Below, one piece after another: positions 43,185 to 52,484 of a DNA stretch of 64,000 nt. Within the stretch, counting starts at the first letter, position 1. Each line of letters opens with the position of its first letter. This DNA comes from Leptospira_A soteropolitanensis (GTDB taxonomy: Bacteria; Spirochaetota; Leptospiria; Leptospirales; Leptospiraceae): NCBI RefSeq assembly GCF_026151335.1, contig NZ_JAMQPP010000007.1; one strand, given 5' to 3'. The position numbers and the translations under genes were made by a program. The notes beneath the pieces are model-generated. The model saw only the letters and a program-made list of their open reading frames with translations, made no database searches and was not told the DNA's origin.

Positions 43185-44315
43185 CTATAATCCCAAACTA
43201 CGACCAATGATTTCTTTCATAATCTCCGTTGTTCCTGCATAGATGGTTTGGATCCTTGCATCGAGATAAGCCCTAGCAATTGGATATTCCATCATATAAC
43301 CGTATCCACCAAAGAATTGTAAACACTCATCGGTATGGCGTTTTTGCATTTCTGTTGTATACCATTTACACATAGAGGCTTCGGCAGTTGTGTTTTCACC
43401 TTTCATATGTTCCATGACCACTTTGTCACAAAAAACTTGAGCCATTTCTAGTTCTGTTGCCATTTCCGCCATTTTAAATTTTGTATTTTGGAAAGAGCCG
43501 ATTTTTTGTCCGAATGCTTTTCTTTCTTTTATGTATTGAAGGGTTAAGGATTGTACAAGCCTTGTTGCTTCCACAGCAGCCACTGAAAGTACCAAACGTT
43601 CTTGTGCTAGTTTTTGCATGAGGTAACGAAATCCTTGTCCTTGTTTGCCGATGAGGTTTGTTTTCGGAACAATCACATCATTAAAGTACAATTCAGAAGT
43701 ATCTTGGGCTTTGAGTCCGATTTTATCTAAGTTACGTCCTCTTTCAAAACCTTTCATTCCTTCTTCAATCATCACAAGGGAAATGGTTCCATTATCATGT
43801 TTTACTGCTGTGATGATAAGATCTGCTAATTGTCCGTTGGAGATAAATGTTTTTTGTCCATTCACTACAAAGTGGTCACCTTTATCTATGGCACTGGTGC
43901 GAAGCGATTTTAAATCAGATCCAGCTCCGGGTTCTGTCATCGCAACCGCAAGGATGGATTCCCCTGAGGCACATTTCGGAAGCCAACGTTTTTTTTGTTC
44001 ATCACTGGCGTAAGTAGAGATGTACGGAGCGATCACGTCATTATGGAGGGAGATAAAAAATCCACTGTTACCCACACGAGACGATTCTTCGATGATGATG
44101 ATATTATACAAAAAGTCAGCACCTGAGCCGCCGTATTCTGTAGGGACATCGGGACAGAGTAGGCCGTTTTCACCTGCCTTTCTCCAAACTTCTTTAGGTA
44201 CGATATGGTTTTTTTCCCATTCTTCGTGGTGTGGTTTTACTTCTGTTTCAAAAAATTTCCGAGCCATCTCGCGGAATTGATGGTGTTCTTCAGTAAAGGG
44301 GAGGATACGCTCCAT
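43185..44315 (-). CDS. Acyl-CoA dehydrogenase
   Basis: 376 residues with the full FAD-dependent ACAD fold: AMTEPGAGSDLKSLRT, FVVNGQKTFISNGQLADL, KERKAFGQKIGSFQNTKF and QFFGGYGYMMEYPIAR. At the position of the MCAD catalytic Glu (IYEGT) it has Ala (IYAGTTEI), but a Glu is present in AQERLVLS, where the isovaleryl- and long-chain-type enzymes carry theirs. It therefore probably acts on branched or long acyl-CoA. An AAGGAGT ribosome site precedes the ATG. It is downstream of the trxA/MBL-cNMP pair. Confidence 0.92.
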   Translation of the reverse strand: MERILPFTEEHHQFREMARKFFETEVKPHHEEWEKNHIVPKEVWRKAGENGLLCPDVPTEYGGSGADFLYNIIIIEESSRVGNSGFFISLHNDVIAPYISTYASDEQKKRWLPKCASGESILAVAMTEPGAGSDLKSLRTSAIDKGDHFVVNGQKTFISNGQLADLIITAVKHDNGTISLVMIEEGMKGFERGRNLDKIGLKAQDTSELYFNDVIVPKTNLIGKQGQGFRYLMQKLAQERLVLSVAAVEATRLVQSLTLQYIKERKAFGQKIGSFQNTKFKMAEMATELEMAQVFCDKVVMEHMKGENTTAEASMCKWYTTEMQKRHTDECLQFFGGYGYMMEYPIARAYLDARIQTIYAGTTEIMKEIIGRSLGL

Positions 44316-44366
44316 ATGATTTGTGACTCCTTGATATGGAAATGTTACAAAAATGGCGAATTGAGG

Positions 44367-46520
44367 TCAATTATAAACAGTGTTCAGCTTCATGTAGACA
44401 CCGGGATTTTTCTTAATGTACTGGATGGCATCTTCCTCGGAAAGAACATAGAGTTCTGTCCCCGGCCAGGCCACGAAACTAAAATTGGATGGAAGGTTTT
44501 TGGTGAGGGAATAAATTTCCCCAACAAAGTCTCCAGGGCCCAACTCCCGGATGGTTTTGTGGTTTTGCATGACCACAACGGTTCCCGACCGAACAATAAA
44601 GGCATTATGAAAGGTTTGGCCTTCTTCGATCAGCGCCACTTCCTTTTTTACTGTTTCGAGTTTGAGGATGAGTTCGAGTTGGGTGACTTGGTAGCTCGTG
44701 AGTCCGCGGAAGGTTTGGGATTCCGTGAGGGTTTTCCAAGTATTGGTTTCTCGGATGCTATTCAGTTTGGTAAGGTTTTCATGGAGTTTGGATCCGCGGA
44801 TGAACTGGAAGAATCTGGTTTTTTCAATGGTAAGCGCTACTACATCCGTTTCAGCATAAACATCCGCTTGGCGGGCTGTATCTAAAATTAGGGAAGCTTC
44901 CCCAAAGTATTCATAGGTTCCATATCGTTTAACGGCTGCTTGGTCTCCGGAAAGTCCTTCGAAACGAACATTCCCAGAGGCAATGATAAAAAAGCGATCT
45001 CCGTGGGTTCCTTTTTTGATGATTTGTTCCCCGCGGCGAAACTTTTCTTCCTTTACGATCTGCAAAAACTCCTTCGCCTTTTCAATCGGGAATCCAGAGA
45101 AGATATCGATTTGCGAAAGAATTTCTAAAAGTTGAAATGCTTCTTGGTGTTTTGGGGGAGTGATTTCCGGATATAAGGTATTTTCAATACCAAATTTAGC
45201 AAGTGTTAAGTGAGTTCCTTCCGGCATATCTTTGGCTGCAATATGATATACTGTAATTCTTTTTTGCACTTCTTCTGGAAGGGAAGCAAGGTAACTAATT
45301 TTTGTATGTAGAGGAGGAACACCTGCCTCGTGATAAATGATTTTACGATCCCAAGGAAAATCTTTTAAAAACTGGTATCTAGTTTCAGGAAATACACCTT
45401 TTTTGTACATTTCTTCCAATGCTTCCGGATCATTTAAATGATCAGAGGTATAATAAAACGATTGGTCTTGGAAAAAGAATTCGAAGCCTACAGAAGGAAT
45501 GGAATGAAGGGCATAGTGAAAATAGAACTCCCCTCCGTTGATAATGGTTGGTCTTCCAATGACTACAGGAATAAAATCAAACAGGTCTGTGATTTCTCGC
45601 CGCGGAATCTTTGTTAAACTGCAATATTTTTTTAAGAAAGATTCCATCACAGTGGCTGTTGCATAGATCGTAATTTTAGATTCTTCCAAAATTTTTTGAA
45701 ATGTTCCAGCGTCATGGTCAGCATGGCAGTGCGTTAGAATGATGGAGTTGATGAATTTAGGATTTACATTGGATTCTCGTAACCACTCGGTGGAATTCAC
45801 CGGTGGATCTACCATTATCCCTTGGCCATTCAACCAAATGATAAAGCCAGAAGTGTTGTCAGTCGGATCAAACCCGTGAGAGGGGCCGAGGCAAGTGATT
45901 CCAATGATTGGGGGTTGGAAAGGTTCTTCTAATCTTTTTCCAATATCATATTTTACATGGAAGTCAACTTCACCGGGCGTTTTGATTTTTTTATCTCCAT
46001 CCACAATGAGAAATTCATTAGATGGGAGTTGTTCAATGGTGATCTTTCCAAACTGGGCTTTGTGGTTTTCGTCGAATAAAACAAACTCAACTACTTCTTC
46101 CATCGTTTTGTAACTACGGAAATGTGCCATCTCAGCTTTGATATCGGGAAAACCAAAACTTTCCGTTCCATCAATAAACTCAGATGCAAGGTTTAACTCT
46201 TGCGGTCCCATAAGAGATTCCCCGAGAACAATCGTTAGCTGCTCTTTTTGTTCTGCGGAGCAAACGATAAACGTTTTTTTACCGCCGCGAAAGAAGAAGT
46301 TGAAGTAAATGGGGAATTCTAACTCCGCAATGGAGATCCCTTTTTCTACATGAAAGAACTTATTGGGAAGGACAAACACCAGAGGGGTTTTCTTTTCGAG
46401 CCCCATGGTGTCTTTAATTGTTTCCGGAGGGGATCCAATTTGGATGTACCCTTCGGATGTATCGACTAAATATCCCCCTCTAGGGAGAGCGGTAAAACCA
46501 TTCGGTTCAGAACTGACCAT
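44367..46520 (-). CDS. Metallo-beta-lactamase fold protein fused to two cyclic-nucleotide-binding domains
   Basis: 717 residues. An N-terminal ~200-residue region of unknown type is followed by an MBL-fold hydrolase with the metal motif H264-C-H266-A-D268-H269 and YTSDHLND. Two cNMP-binding domains follow (about 470-590 and 600-717). The first keeps the phosphate cassette (YFGEASLILDTARQADV); the second has lost the Arg (FVGEIYSLTKNLPSNFSF). Ligand-gated hydrolysis, perhaps of a cyclic nucleotide itself, is plausible but inferred. It follows trxA by 18 bases on the minus strand. Confidence 0.85.
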   Translation of the reverse strand: MVSSEPNGFTALPRGGYLVDTSEGYIQIGSPPETIKDTMGLEKKTPLVFVLPNKFFHVEKGISIAELEFPIYFNFFFRGGKKTFIVCSAEQKEQLTIVLGESLMGPQELNLASEFIDGTESFGFPDIKAEMAHFRSYKTMEEVVEFVLFDENHKAQFGKITIEQLPSNEFLIVDGDKKIKTPGEVDFHVKYDIGKRLEEPFQPPIIGITCLGPSHGFDPTDNTSGFIIWLNGQGIMVDPPVNSTEWLRESNVNPKFINSIILTHCHADHDAGTFQKILEESKITIYATATVMESFLKKYCSLTKIPRREITDLFDFIPVVIGRPTIINGGEFYFHYALHSIPSVGFEFFFQDQSFYYTSDHLNDPEALEEMYKKGVFPETRYQFLKDFPWDRKIIYHEAGVPPLHTKISYLASLPEEVQKRITVYHIAAKDMPEGTHLTLAKFGIENTLYPEITPPKHQEAFQLLEILSQIDIFSGFPIEKAKEFLQIVKEEKFRRGEQIIKKGTHGDRFFIIASGNVRFEGLSGDQAAVKRYGTYEYFGEASLILDTARQADVYAETDVVALTIEKTRFFQFIRGSKLHENLTKLNSIRETNTWKTLTESQTFRGLTSYQVTQLELILKLETVKKEVALIEEGQTFHNAFIVRSGTVVVMQNHKTIRELGPGDFVGEIYSLTKNLPSNFSFVAWPGTELYVLSEEDAIQYIKKNPGVYMKLNTVYN

Positions 46521-46538
46521 TAGGGGATAATTTATTTC

Positions 46539-46850
46539 CTACTTGTGATTTTCTATAAATTTTTTAATTTGAGGTTTTGGTAAAGCACCAATTGCTTTAT
46601 CTACTAAAACTCCGTCTTTATAGAGAAGAAGGGTAGGGATGGACTGGATTCCCAATTCCTGAGCCGTCTTCTGATTGAAATCAACGTTTAGCTTAGTAAT
46701 TTTAACATCAGCCATTTCTTGCGACAATTCATCAAGAACAGGAGCCACCATGCGACATGGCCCACACCATTCCGCCCAACAATCCACGAGTACTACGCCT
46801 TTAGCAGTTTCTGCTTTGAAATTGGCGTCTGTGACTTCTGTTAGTGCCAT
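46539..46850 (-). CDS. trxA: Thioredoxin
   Basis: 103 residues with the active site WCGPC (Cys29 and Cys32), FNQKTAQELGIQSIPTLLLY and cis-Pro. It is a standard cytosolic disulfide reductant. It heads a possible minus-strand operon with the MBL/cNMP fusion and acyl-CoA dehydrogenase genes. Confidence 0.96.
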   Translation of the reverse strand: MALTEVTDANFKAETAKGVVLVDCWAEWCGPCRMVAPVLDELSQEMADVKITKLNVDFNQKTAQELGIQSIPTLLLYKDGVLVDKAIGALPKPQIKKFIENHK

Positions 46851-46923
46851 ATTTCGAAATCTCCTTTTGAAAAGTATTGTCCTTTCTATAAACTAGACTG
46901 AGGATTCTAGGGAAAATAGTCGA

Positions 46924-47733
46924 TTATTGTTTCTTTTTTTTCTTTTTATCGTCGGATTCGAGGTCTGCAATTTTTTGTTGGAAGGACTCAATGAGCGTTT
47001 TTGTTTTTTCTAAGTCCTCGGTTTCGCCCGTAATTTGAAAAATTTTGCGGTTCATCTCTAACATTTCTACAGAATGTTTCAAATCTGTGGAATCTTGTGT
47101 AGACATTTCGAATTTTGTCCTATAATCCTGGGCGGCTTGGTTAGCAAGTTCTATGACAAGATTGAAGTGTTCTTTACGAATATAGTAATACGGATTTTCC
47201 AAATCCTGTTCTTTTTCATAAGCGATAAAATCGAATAAATTTTTGGTACAGGCTGCCACTCGGAAATGAATGTCCGGCCAGGACCACTTCCACTTAGAGT
47301 TGGTTCCAAAAGCAGTCGTTGTTTTTTTTATGGCTTGCAGTAAGCCTTTGATAAGGTTTAGCCTTTGTGTGGGAGTGAATCTTTCAATTTTTGCAAGTTG
47401 TTCTTTATTTTCTGAGAGGGATCCATCCACATTGTTTCCCACAGTTTTTTCAATATAAGAAATACAGTTATAAATTTCCTTTCTTGCTGTTTCTAAGTAG
47501 TTGTTATTATTGATTTCTAAAATGGCATTGGATAACTCATTGATCACAATACAGGTGTTAATGGTTTTGATCGAATTGATGGCTAAGGAGAGATTAAAAT
47601 AAGGTTCCATATCCTTACTTTTTTTGGCTTGGACTTTGTAGATATTGGCTTCTTTTTTTAACTCTTCCAGGAAGTTTTTGAAATCTACCAGTTTGTCGTT
47701 AAAGTCTGCCTTTTTTTCCTTCGTGATTGCCAT
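46924..47733 (-). CDS. Cytosolic helical protein of unknown function
   Basis: 269 residues with no recognised domain, signal peptide or membrane segment. It is largely helical and ends in a Lys-rich tail (SDDKKKKKKQ). Features include KTTTAFGTNSKWKWSWPDIH near the middle and FRVAACTKNLFDFIAYEKE. It lies 73 bases upstream of trxA on the same strand. Confidence 0.65.
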   Translation of the reverse strand: MAITKEKKADFNDKLVDFKNFLEELKKEANIYKVQAKKSKDMEPYFNLSLAINSIKTINTCIVINELSNAILEINNNNYLETARKEIYNCISYIEKTVGNNVDGSLSENKEQLAKIERFTPTQRLNLIKGLLQAIKKTTTAFGTNSKWKWSWPDIHFRVAACTKNLFDFIAYEKEQDLENPYYYIRKEHFNLVIELANQAAQDYRTKFEMSTQDSTDLKHSVEMLEMNRKIFQITGETEDLEKTKTLIESFQQKIADLESDDKKKKKKQ

Positions 47734-47819
47734 AGTCTGGTATCATTTTCGGCAGAATCGATTAGATTTGTCCATAAAAAACGTCGACCCCCGGACCCTT
47801 ATGGCGAAACTGGAATAGA

Positions 47820-48032
47820 ATGGAAAATTCTCCCAGGAAACAACGGGATCTCCTCGATCTCCTCGATACCTACAAATACATGAACCAGGCTATATTCTGG
47901 GATTTTTTAGATTTGGATGGTCGGTGGGATTTTGCCAACGGTTGGTTGCATTTAAACCATCCAGAGGAAGAGTGGAGGGTAAGGGCTTCGGAACAATCTC
48001 CCCCCATCCGCCCAGAAGGCACTGACCACTAA
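47820..48032 (+). CDS. Small hypothetical protein
   Basis: 70 residues: a charged N-terminus, then MNQAIFWDFLDLDGRWDFAN and a Pro/Glu-rich tail. It has no antisense gene opposite it, the composition is protein-like, and the ATG lies in an otherwise empty gap. There is no strong ribosome site and no recognised domain, so it may be spurious. Confidence 0.45.
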   Translation: MENSPRKQRDLLDLLDTYKYMNQAIFWDFLDLDGRWDFANGWLHLNHPEEEWRVRASEQSPPIRPEGTDH

Positions 48033-48070
48033 AAATCGGAAAAGACTCTTAAGGCCAGCTTGTCGGAACT

Positions 48071-48095
48071 CCAAGGCCAAAACTTCAGGCCTTGG
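48071..48095. terminator. Strong hairpin in the gap before the secreted protein gene
   Basis: CCAAGGCC pairs perfectly with GGCCTTGG around a nine-base loop. No long T-run follows on either strand, so its role as a terminator for the convergent genes is tentative. Confidence 0.5.
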
Positions 48096-48104
48096 TAAAT
48101 CAAA

Positions 48105-48956
48105 TTAGTAAGTAATTTTTAAGTCAGAGATATCGATGAACTTTCTAAAAAGAAGGTTATTGTTCGGTTTCTTTGTATCAAAAATAAGAACAGCTACCTT
48201 GTTAAAAGTAAGAAAGTTCGGTCGGTATTGTGTGTAGTGGTGACTTGTGATCGTCGCACGATACTTGTTGTTATAAATTGTATACGTATGTTTGGGAAGA
48301 GTTTCGTGCACTTGGCGTTTTTTCTCATCCTCAGTCTGCGCTACATAGTTATAAATAACTTGTTTTTCTTTGGTTGGACCTGTTTCACCAAACAGAGTGA
48401 AGGGGAGTGCTTTCGCATTGTTTTTGCAAAGATAGTCCACTACTTCGGTAAAAGTTGGTTCTGGCATTTCTGCTTCAAACCCAGCAAAATGACGTTTTTC
48501 TACTTCTGCTTTTTTCTTTGCATAAGTTTCTTCACCCCAGATTTCTTTGGCAGTCACGGGAGTTGGCATTACATTGGAAAAGTATAAAGTTCTTTCGTCT
48601 TTTTCAGGATCTGCCTTTCTCCAAGCAGGATAAGGGATGAGTTTTCTTTCATCCGAATTGGTTCTGTCTCCCTCGTATCCAGCAAGGACATAGATTGCAT
48701 ATTCTTGGTTATCTGGAACTCGAGATTCTAATTCCACTTGGACATCCAAAAATTCGCCTTTACCTGTATCAGCATGTCGTCTAACAAAGTTTACACCTTT
48801 TAAACGAATTCTTGAATCATAGATAGAAAGTGGATACAAGTCGCGGTTGTCTTTAGAGGCAACAGCTCCCGCAGTTCCCTGTGTATTCCCTGTTTCCTGT
48901 GCCAATAGAGCACAAGTGAGTAGGGTGAATGAAATGGCGAATATTGTTTTGTTCAT
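48105..48956 (-). CDS. Secreted protein of unknown function
   Basis: 283 residues with an N-terminal signal (MNKTIFAISFTLLTCALLAQ). A possible lipobox Cys (TC) is too early to be convincing. The mature part begins with a beta-rich domain (LYPLSIYDSRIRLKGVNFVR, EFLDVQVELESRVPD, EYAIYVLAGYEGD), has a Glu/Lys-rich helical middle, and ends in beta strands (YRATITSHHYTQYRPN, VAVLIFDTK, FIDISDLKITY). It is probably periplasmic or on the surface. I do not recognise the family. It follows panD by 65 bases. Confidence 0.75.
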   Translation of the reverse strand: MNKTIFAISFTLLTCALLAQETGNTQGTAGAVASKDNRDLYPLSIYDSRIRLKGVNFVRRHADTGKGEFLDVQVELESRVPDNQEYAIYVLAGYEGDRTNSDERKLIPYPAWRKADPEKDERTLYFSNVMPTPVTAKEIWGEETYAKKKAEVEKRHFAGFEAEMPEPTFTEVVDYLCKNNAKALPFTLFGETGPTKEKQVIYNYVAQTEDEKKRQVHETLPKHTYTIYNNKYRATITSHHYTQYRPNFLTFNKVAVLIFDTKKPNNNLLFRKFIDISDLKITY

Positions 48957-49021
48957 GTTCCGACTACCAATTTGGTTTATACAGTTAGTATCGAAGAAAT
49001 GCCCTAGAAAAATTAGGGAAA

Positions 49022-49378
49022 TTAGGCTTTTTTCGGGCGATTGTTCTCATCCACGAAGACCACTTTGGGTTTGTAATCTGCGGAAAGGTCCTTTTCATCC
49101 ACTTGGCCGTAGGTAATGATAATGACTTTGTCCCCTTTCATTCCCAGTCTTGCCGCTGCCCCATTCAAACAAATGGTTCCAGAACCGCGTTCCCCTACGA
49201 TGAGGTAGGTTTCGAACCTGGCTCCATTATTGACGTTTACTACGCTGACTTGTTCATAAGGTTTCATCCCGGCCAAATCCATAAGGTCTTGGTCAACAGT
49301 AAGACTACCTTCGTAGTGTAGCTCCGCTTCGGTAACGATGGCTCTATGGATTTTGCCTTTGCAAACAGTGATGATCAT
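49022..49378 (-). CDS. panD: Aspartate 1-decarboxylase
   Basis: 118 residues. The proenzyme self-cleaves between Gly24 and Ser25 (HYEGSLTVD) to give the pyruvoyl cofactor, and makes beta-alanine for pantothenate. Also seen: the catalytic Lys in CKGKIHRA, and NGAAARLGMKGDKVIIITYG. It overlaps the upstream Panacea-like gene by four bases and is translationally coupled to it. Confidence 0.95.
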   Translation of the reverse strand: MIITVCKGKIHRAIVTEAELHYEGSLTVDQDLMDLAGMKPYEQVSVVNVNNGARFETYLIVGERGSGTICLNGAAARLGMKGDKVIIITYGQVDEKDLSADYKPKVVFVDENNRPKKA

Positions 49379-49911
49379 TCTGACCTCTCAAATAAAACTC
49401 TAAACATTTTGCCCGATAGATTCAAAAGGCTTTTTTGGACGAGAACATGGATTTTCGTATTGATCCGATCGACAGTAAATGGGATGGCATCGAAAAGCGG
49501 TGTGACCACATAATTTTCGTAGAGATTGGGGTAATGACGATTTTCATCCACTACACGGCCACGAAAGGCTTCGAGTAACTTCATCATCACCCGTTTGTCT
49601 TCCCGGGAAAGGACGAGTCCTTCCATCGGTTTTAAGAATCGTAAAGTAAATCCTTGGATTCCATTTCCCTCGATTTTGGGAATGGCATCAATATGGCCCT
49701 TTTCTTTCAAAAATAAAAGTGCTTCGTTCAGTTTGACGGGGTAAGGGGAGTCTTCTAAGTGGATATAGTCTCCTCTTGTGATCATCTCCGCATGTTTTTG
49801 GAAATGAACACCATCCGAATAGTAGAGCAGTTTTGCCAAATCTAGGCGGGCTCTCCCATTGGGTGATTTTTCGAGGATCCAAAGGATCGCATGACAAAGT
49901 TTCTCCATCAA
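49375..49911 (-). CDS. Panacea (DUF4065)-like protein
   Basis: 178 residues. The segment LDLAKLLYYSDGVHFQKHAE (about 23-42) followed by ITRGDYIHLEDSPYPVKL recalls the Panacea/GepA fold, in which KLLY-D and Y-GPVP are conserved. Panacea domains occur in antitoxins and stress proteins. The match is partial (SPYPV in place of GPVP), and no toxin gene is adjacent. It is in one operon with panD, and its start overlaps the divergent lipB by 21 bases. Confidence 0.55.
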   Translation of the reverse strand: MMEKLCHAILWILEKSPNGRARLDLAKLLYYSDGVHFQKHAEMITRGDYIHLEDSPYPVKLNEALLFLKEKGHIDAIPKIEGNGIQGFTLRFLKPMEGLVLSREDKRVMMKLLEAFRGRVVDENRHYPNLYENYVVTPLFDAIPFTVDRINTKIHVLVQKSLLNLSGKMFRVLFERSE

Positions 49912-50550
49912 AAAGGACTTCCTTCTTACCTGATTCCTTCGATCGTTTCGTACAAAAGATACGTCAATTTCCAGGAAAATTCCAGGAAAAATCGAAGGGA
50001 ATCCATGCTCTTTTTAGAACACAGTCCATGTTTGACAGGGGGCATAGGTGCGAAAGCGGAAAATCTTTTGGTTTCGCCAGCAATCCTTACTTCCCTTGGG
50101 GTAGAGTTGGTTACCTTACAAAGGGGAGGGGATTTTACGGCCCATGAACCAGGTCAGATCGTTGGTTATTTGCATATTGATTTGAAAAAAAGAAACCTCA
50201 GTTTGGGAGATTTTTTACGTGCCTTAAACCAAAGTTTGGTGGTCTCGATTCAAAAGACTTGGGGGTTCACAGTAGAAGAAAATCCCAAAGCACCGGGGCT
50301 CTATACGGTGGAAGAACCTAAACGGAAACTGGTCTCAGAAGGGATTTATGCAAAATCTTATTTTACTAGTTTTGGATTTGCTCTGAATGGTGTGAACAAC
50401 CTGTCTACCTTTTCTCTCATCAATCCTTGTGGGGCAAGGTCTGAGGATATGACATCACTTCTAAGGTTGGGAAAAGATATGGATTTCCCGAAGAAACGAA
50501 GGGAATTTGTAGAGATTTTTACAGGAACATTCATTGATCTACTCCCTTAA
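49891..50550 (+). CDS. lipB: Octanoyl-[acyl-carrier-protein]:protein octanoyltransferase
   Basis: 219 residues. LipB transfers octanoate from ACP to lipoyl domains. Seen: LFLEHSPCLTGG, RGGDFTAHEPGQIVGYLHID, the conserved Lys region KRKLVSEGIYAK and the catalytic Cys in INPCGA. The ATG at 49891 is the first available; its 5' end overlaps the divergent Panacea-like gene by 21 bases, so one of the two starts may be too long. Confidence 0.9.
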   Translation: MTKFLHQKGLPSYLIPSIVSYKRYVNFQENSRKNRRESMLFLEHSPCLTGGIGAKAENLLVSPAILTSLGVELVTLQRGGDFTAHEPGQIVGYLHIDLKKRNLSLGDFLRALNQSLVVSIQKTWGFTVEENPKAPGLYTVEEPKRKLVSEGIYAKSYFTSFGFALNGVNNLSTFSLINPCGARSEDMTSLLRLGKDMDFPKKRREFVEIFTGTFIDLLP

Positions 50551-50610
50551 ATTCTAACGTATTTTCCTCCGTAAATTCCCTGAATTGGCCGAAAGGTATA
50601 AGGGGGATCT

Positions 50611-51606
50611 ATGAAATATTCGCGTTTTTTTCTGTCCTTTATACTTTTCTTTTTCCTCTGTGAAGCCTTGGCTCTCAGTGCAGTGGTTTGGACTTTTTAT
50701 GAATCTTTGCAAAATGCTCTCACCCAAGAACAGTTTGTTTCTGACCATAGAGCTCGCGATTTGACTTTGGCATTGGCAAAAAGTTCGGAACAAAGGCTAC
50801 AGAACGAAGGTTATGTGGAACTGGATAAAATGTTTCATCGTTATGTAGAACAATCTAAAAATGACCCCGAAGAGTTTTACATCCAGAAGATCAGTTTATA
50901 TTCTGCAGATGCCGTTTTACTTGTTTCCACGGATACCATTTACTCACCAGAAGAATTAAAAAATAGAAAACCCGATGAGGCACTCCTACATTCCACATTT
51001 TTTAAAAAAGGAATTAGGATGAAAAAATGGCAATGGTCAGAACCGGAAAATGGAGAAAATCCTATCTTAAATTCAAAACGAGATCCGAAAGTCAGGTCTG
51101 GGTTTGAATGGGTTCTTTCCTATTTGCCACTTGCTAAGTCCAACACGGTAAGGCTTACTTCTCCTTTATACAAACCAGGAACCTTGGATGTGATTGGACT
51201 TGTGATTTTGGTTTATGAAAGAGGGAACTTGGGATTACTTTTCGAAAACCAATGGAAACTTGTGGAATGGATGGTATTGAATTATATTCTATTTGCATTT
51301 ATCGTAAGTTTGGTTTTGACAGGTGCTTTTGTTATGTATACTATGTTAGTTGCAAGAGATTCTTTAGTAACACCAAAAGAATCAGAGAATCTTCCTTTAT
51401 TTGAGAAAAAAACTGTAGAAACGATTGTTACACCAGAGAGTCATGTGGAACCAATTGTCGATTTAACTGAAGAGTCAAACGAAGGAATAAATGTAGTAGG
51501 TGGATCTGAAAGTGAAGTGGAGATTTTACCTGGAGGACCACTTGTTTCAAATGTTACACCCGATTCTAAAGAAACACCCGTTCGCGATGCGATCTTTTTA
51601 GGATAG
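50611..51606 (+). CDS. Two-pass membrane protein with extracytoplasmic sensor-like domain
   Basis: 331 residues. A first membrane segment (about 5-30) is followed by a ~190-residue extracytoplasmic domain (QKISLYSADAVLLVSTDTIY, PLYKPGTLDVIGLVILVYERG, PAS/Cache-like in look), a second segment (about 225-250) and an acidic disordered cytosolic tail. No output domain is present. It lies 3 bases before a STAS/zinc-ribbon gene, a likely partner. Confidence 0.7.
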   Translation: MKYSRFFLSFILFFFLCEALALSAVVWTFYESLQNALTQEQFVSDHRARDLTLALAKSSEQRLQNEGYVELDKMFHRYVEQSKNDPEEFYIQKISLYSADAVLLVSTDTIYSPEELKNRKPDEALLHSTFFKKGIRMKKWQWSEPENGENPILNSKRDPKVRSGFEWVLSYLPLAKSNTVRLTSPLYKPGTLDVIGLVILVYERGNLGLLFENQWKLVEWMVLNYILFAFIVSLVLTGAFVMYTMLVARDSLVTPKESENLPLFEKKTVETIVTPESHVEPIVDLTEESNEGINVVGGSESEVEILPGGPLVSNVTPDSKETPVRDAIFLG

Positions 51607-51609
51607 ATT

Positions 51610-52473
51610 ATGGAACCAAAAGATAAAGTATTTTCAATCCAATTAAAAGGTGGTTTAGACGGGACTAGCGCCGATGATTTTTACCGATACTTTGAATCTC
51701 AAGTGGGTAAAGGTTATAGAAAATTTTTGTTCCAGTTCGGAGCTTTAGATTTTATCACCTCTAATGGAATTAGTGTGATTGTCAAAATCCATAAACAGAT
51801 TACAAAGATTGGTGCAGTTTATGCCATTTATGGAGTGAAACAAGAAGTGGAAGATGTACTGACTTTAGTTGGTCTTTTCGATAAACTTCCGATTTTTCGA
51901 GACCACAATCAGGCAGAATCCTTTCTTTTAAAGATGGAACCAAAACGTACCAATCCTCCCGAAACAAAATCTACTACGGAGTCTGCACCACAAACACCTG
52001 TGGGAGGAGAAAATCGGATTCGCTTTTATTTTACTGGAAAATCCAAAGAGAATGATGCATCTACTCATGGGATAGAACCTGTTTCTCGGTTGGAATCTAT
52101 CCCTGAAGCAGAAATACAAGAACCGGTAACTCCGCCTAATCCTAGCTCTTCTCCGATGGAATTAGTTTTGGAAGAAAAACTGAACAGCCTAAAGCGGGAA
52201 ATCAAAGAAACTTTAAACCATGAATTAGAGAGAAGATTTGCGGTTTATAAAACCCCTTCTGGAACGGAAGAAAAAAGAATTACGATTCCAAGTTACATTC
52301 AATCTAAAACAAAACAACTAGAAACAATCGAAAGAATCATTCAATGCGAAGTTTGTGGGACGAGGTTAAGACTCCATAAATTTGGAAAACATGAATGTCC
52401 GGGATGCTCTACCCAGTTCGAAATGAGTACAAGCGGTTCTGTGCGTTTTCTTGAAAAATTGAATCCTATCTAA
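51610..52473 (+). CDS. STAS domain fused to a C-terminal zinc ribbon
   Basis: 287 residues. A STAS domain (about 1-110) has the loop FITSNGISVIVK: the phosphorylatable Ser is kept but the preceding Asp is Thr. A Pro/Ser/Thr-rich linker and a helix follow, then a zinc ribbon CEVCG-x13-CPGC (about 243-264). This could tie sigma-factor or membrane signalling to nucleic-acid or protein binding. It is placed between the two-pass membrane protein and murJ. Confidence 0.75.
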   Translation: MEPKDKVFSIQLKGGLDGTSADDFYRYFESQVGKGYRKFLFQFGALDFITSNGISVIVKIHKQITKIGAVYAIYGVKQEVEDVLTLVGLFDKLPIFRDHNQAESFLLKMEPKRTNPPETKSTTESAPQTPVGGENRIRFYFTGKSKENDASTHGIEPVSRLESIPEAEIQEPVTPPNPSSSPMELVLEEKLNSLKREIKETLNHELERRFAVYKTPSGTEEKRITIPSYIQSKTKQLETIERIIQCEVCGTRLRLHKFGKHECPGCSTQFEMSTSGSVRFLEKLNPI

Positions 52474-52484
52474 AATCTGGTCGT

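Noticed and set aside
44205..44885. A 226-codon open frame on the plus strand
   Set aside because: It spans the antisense of the acyl-CoA dehydrogenase start and the second cNMP domain, both of which have strong motifs.
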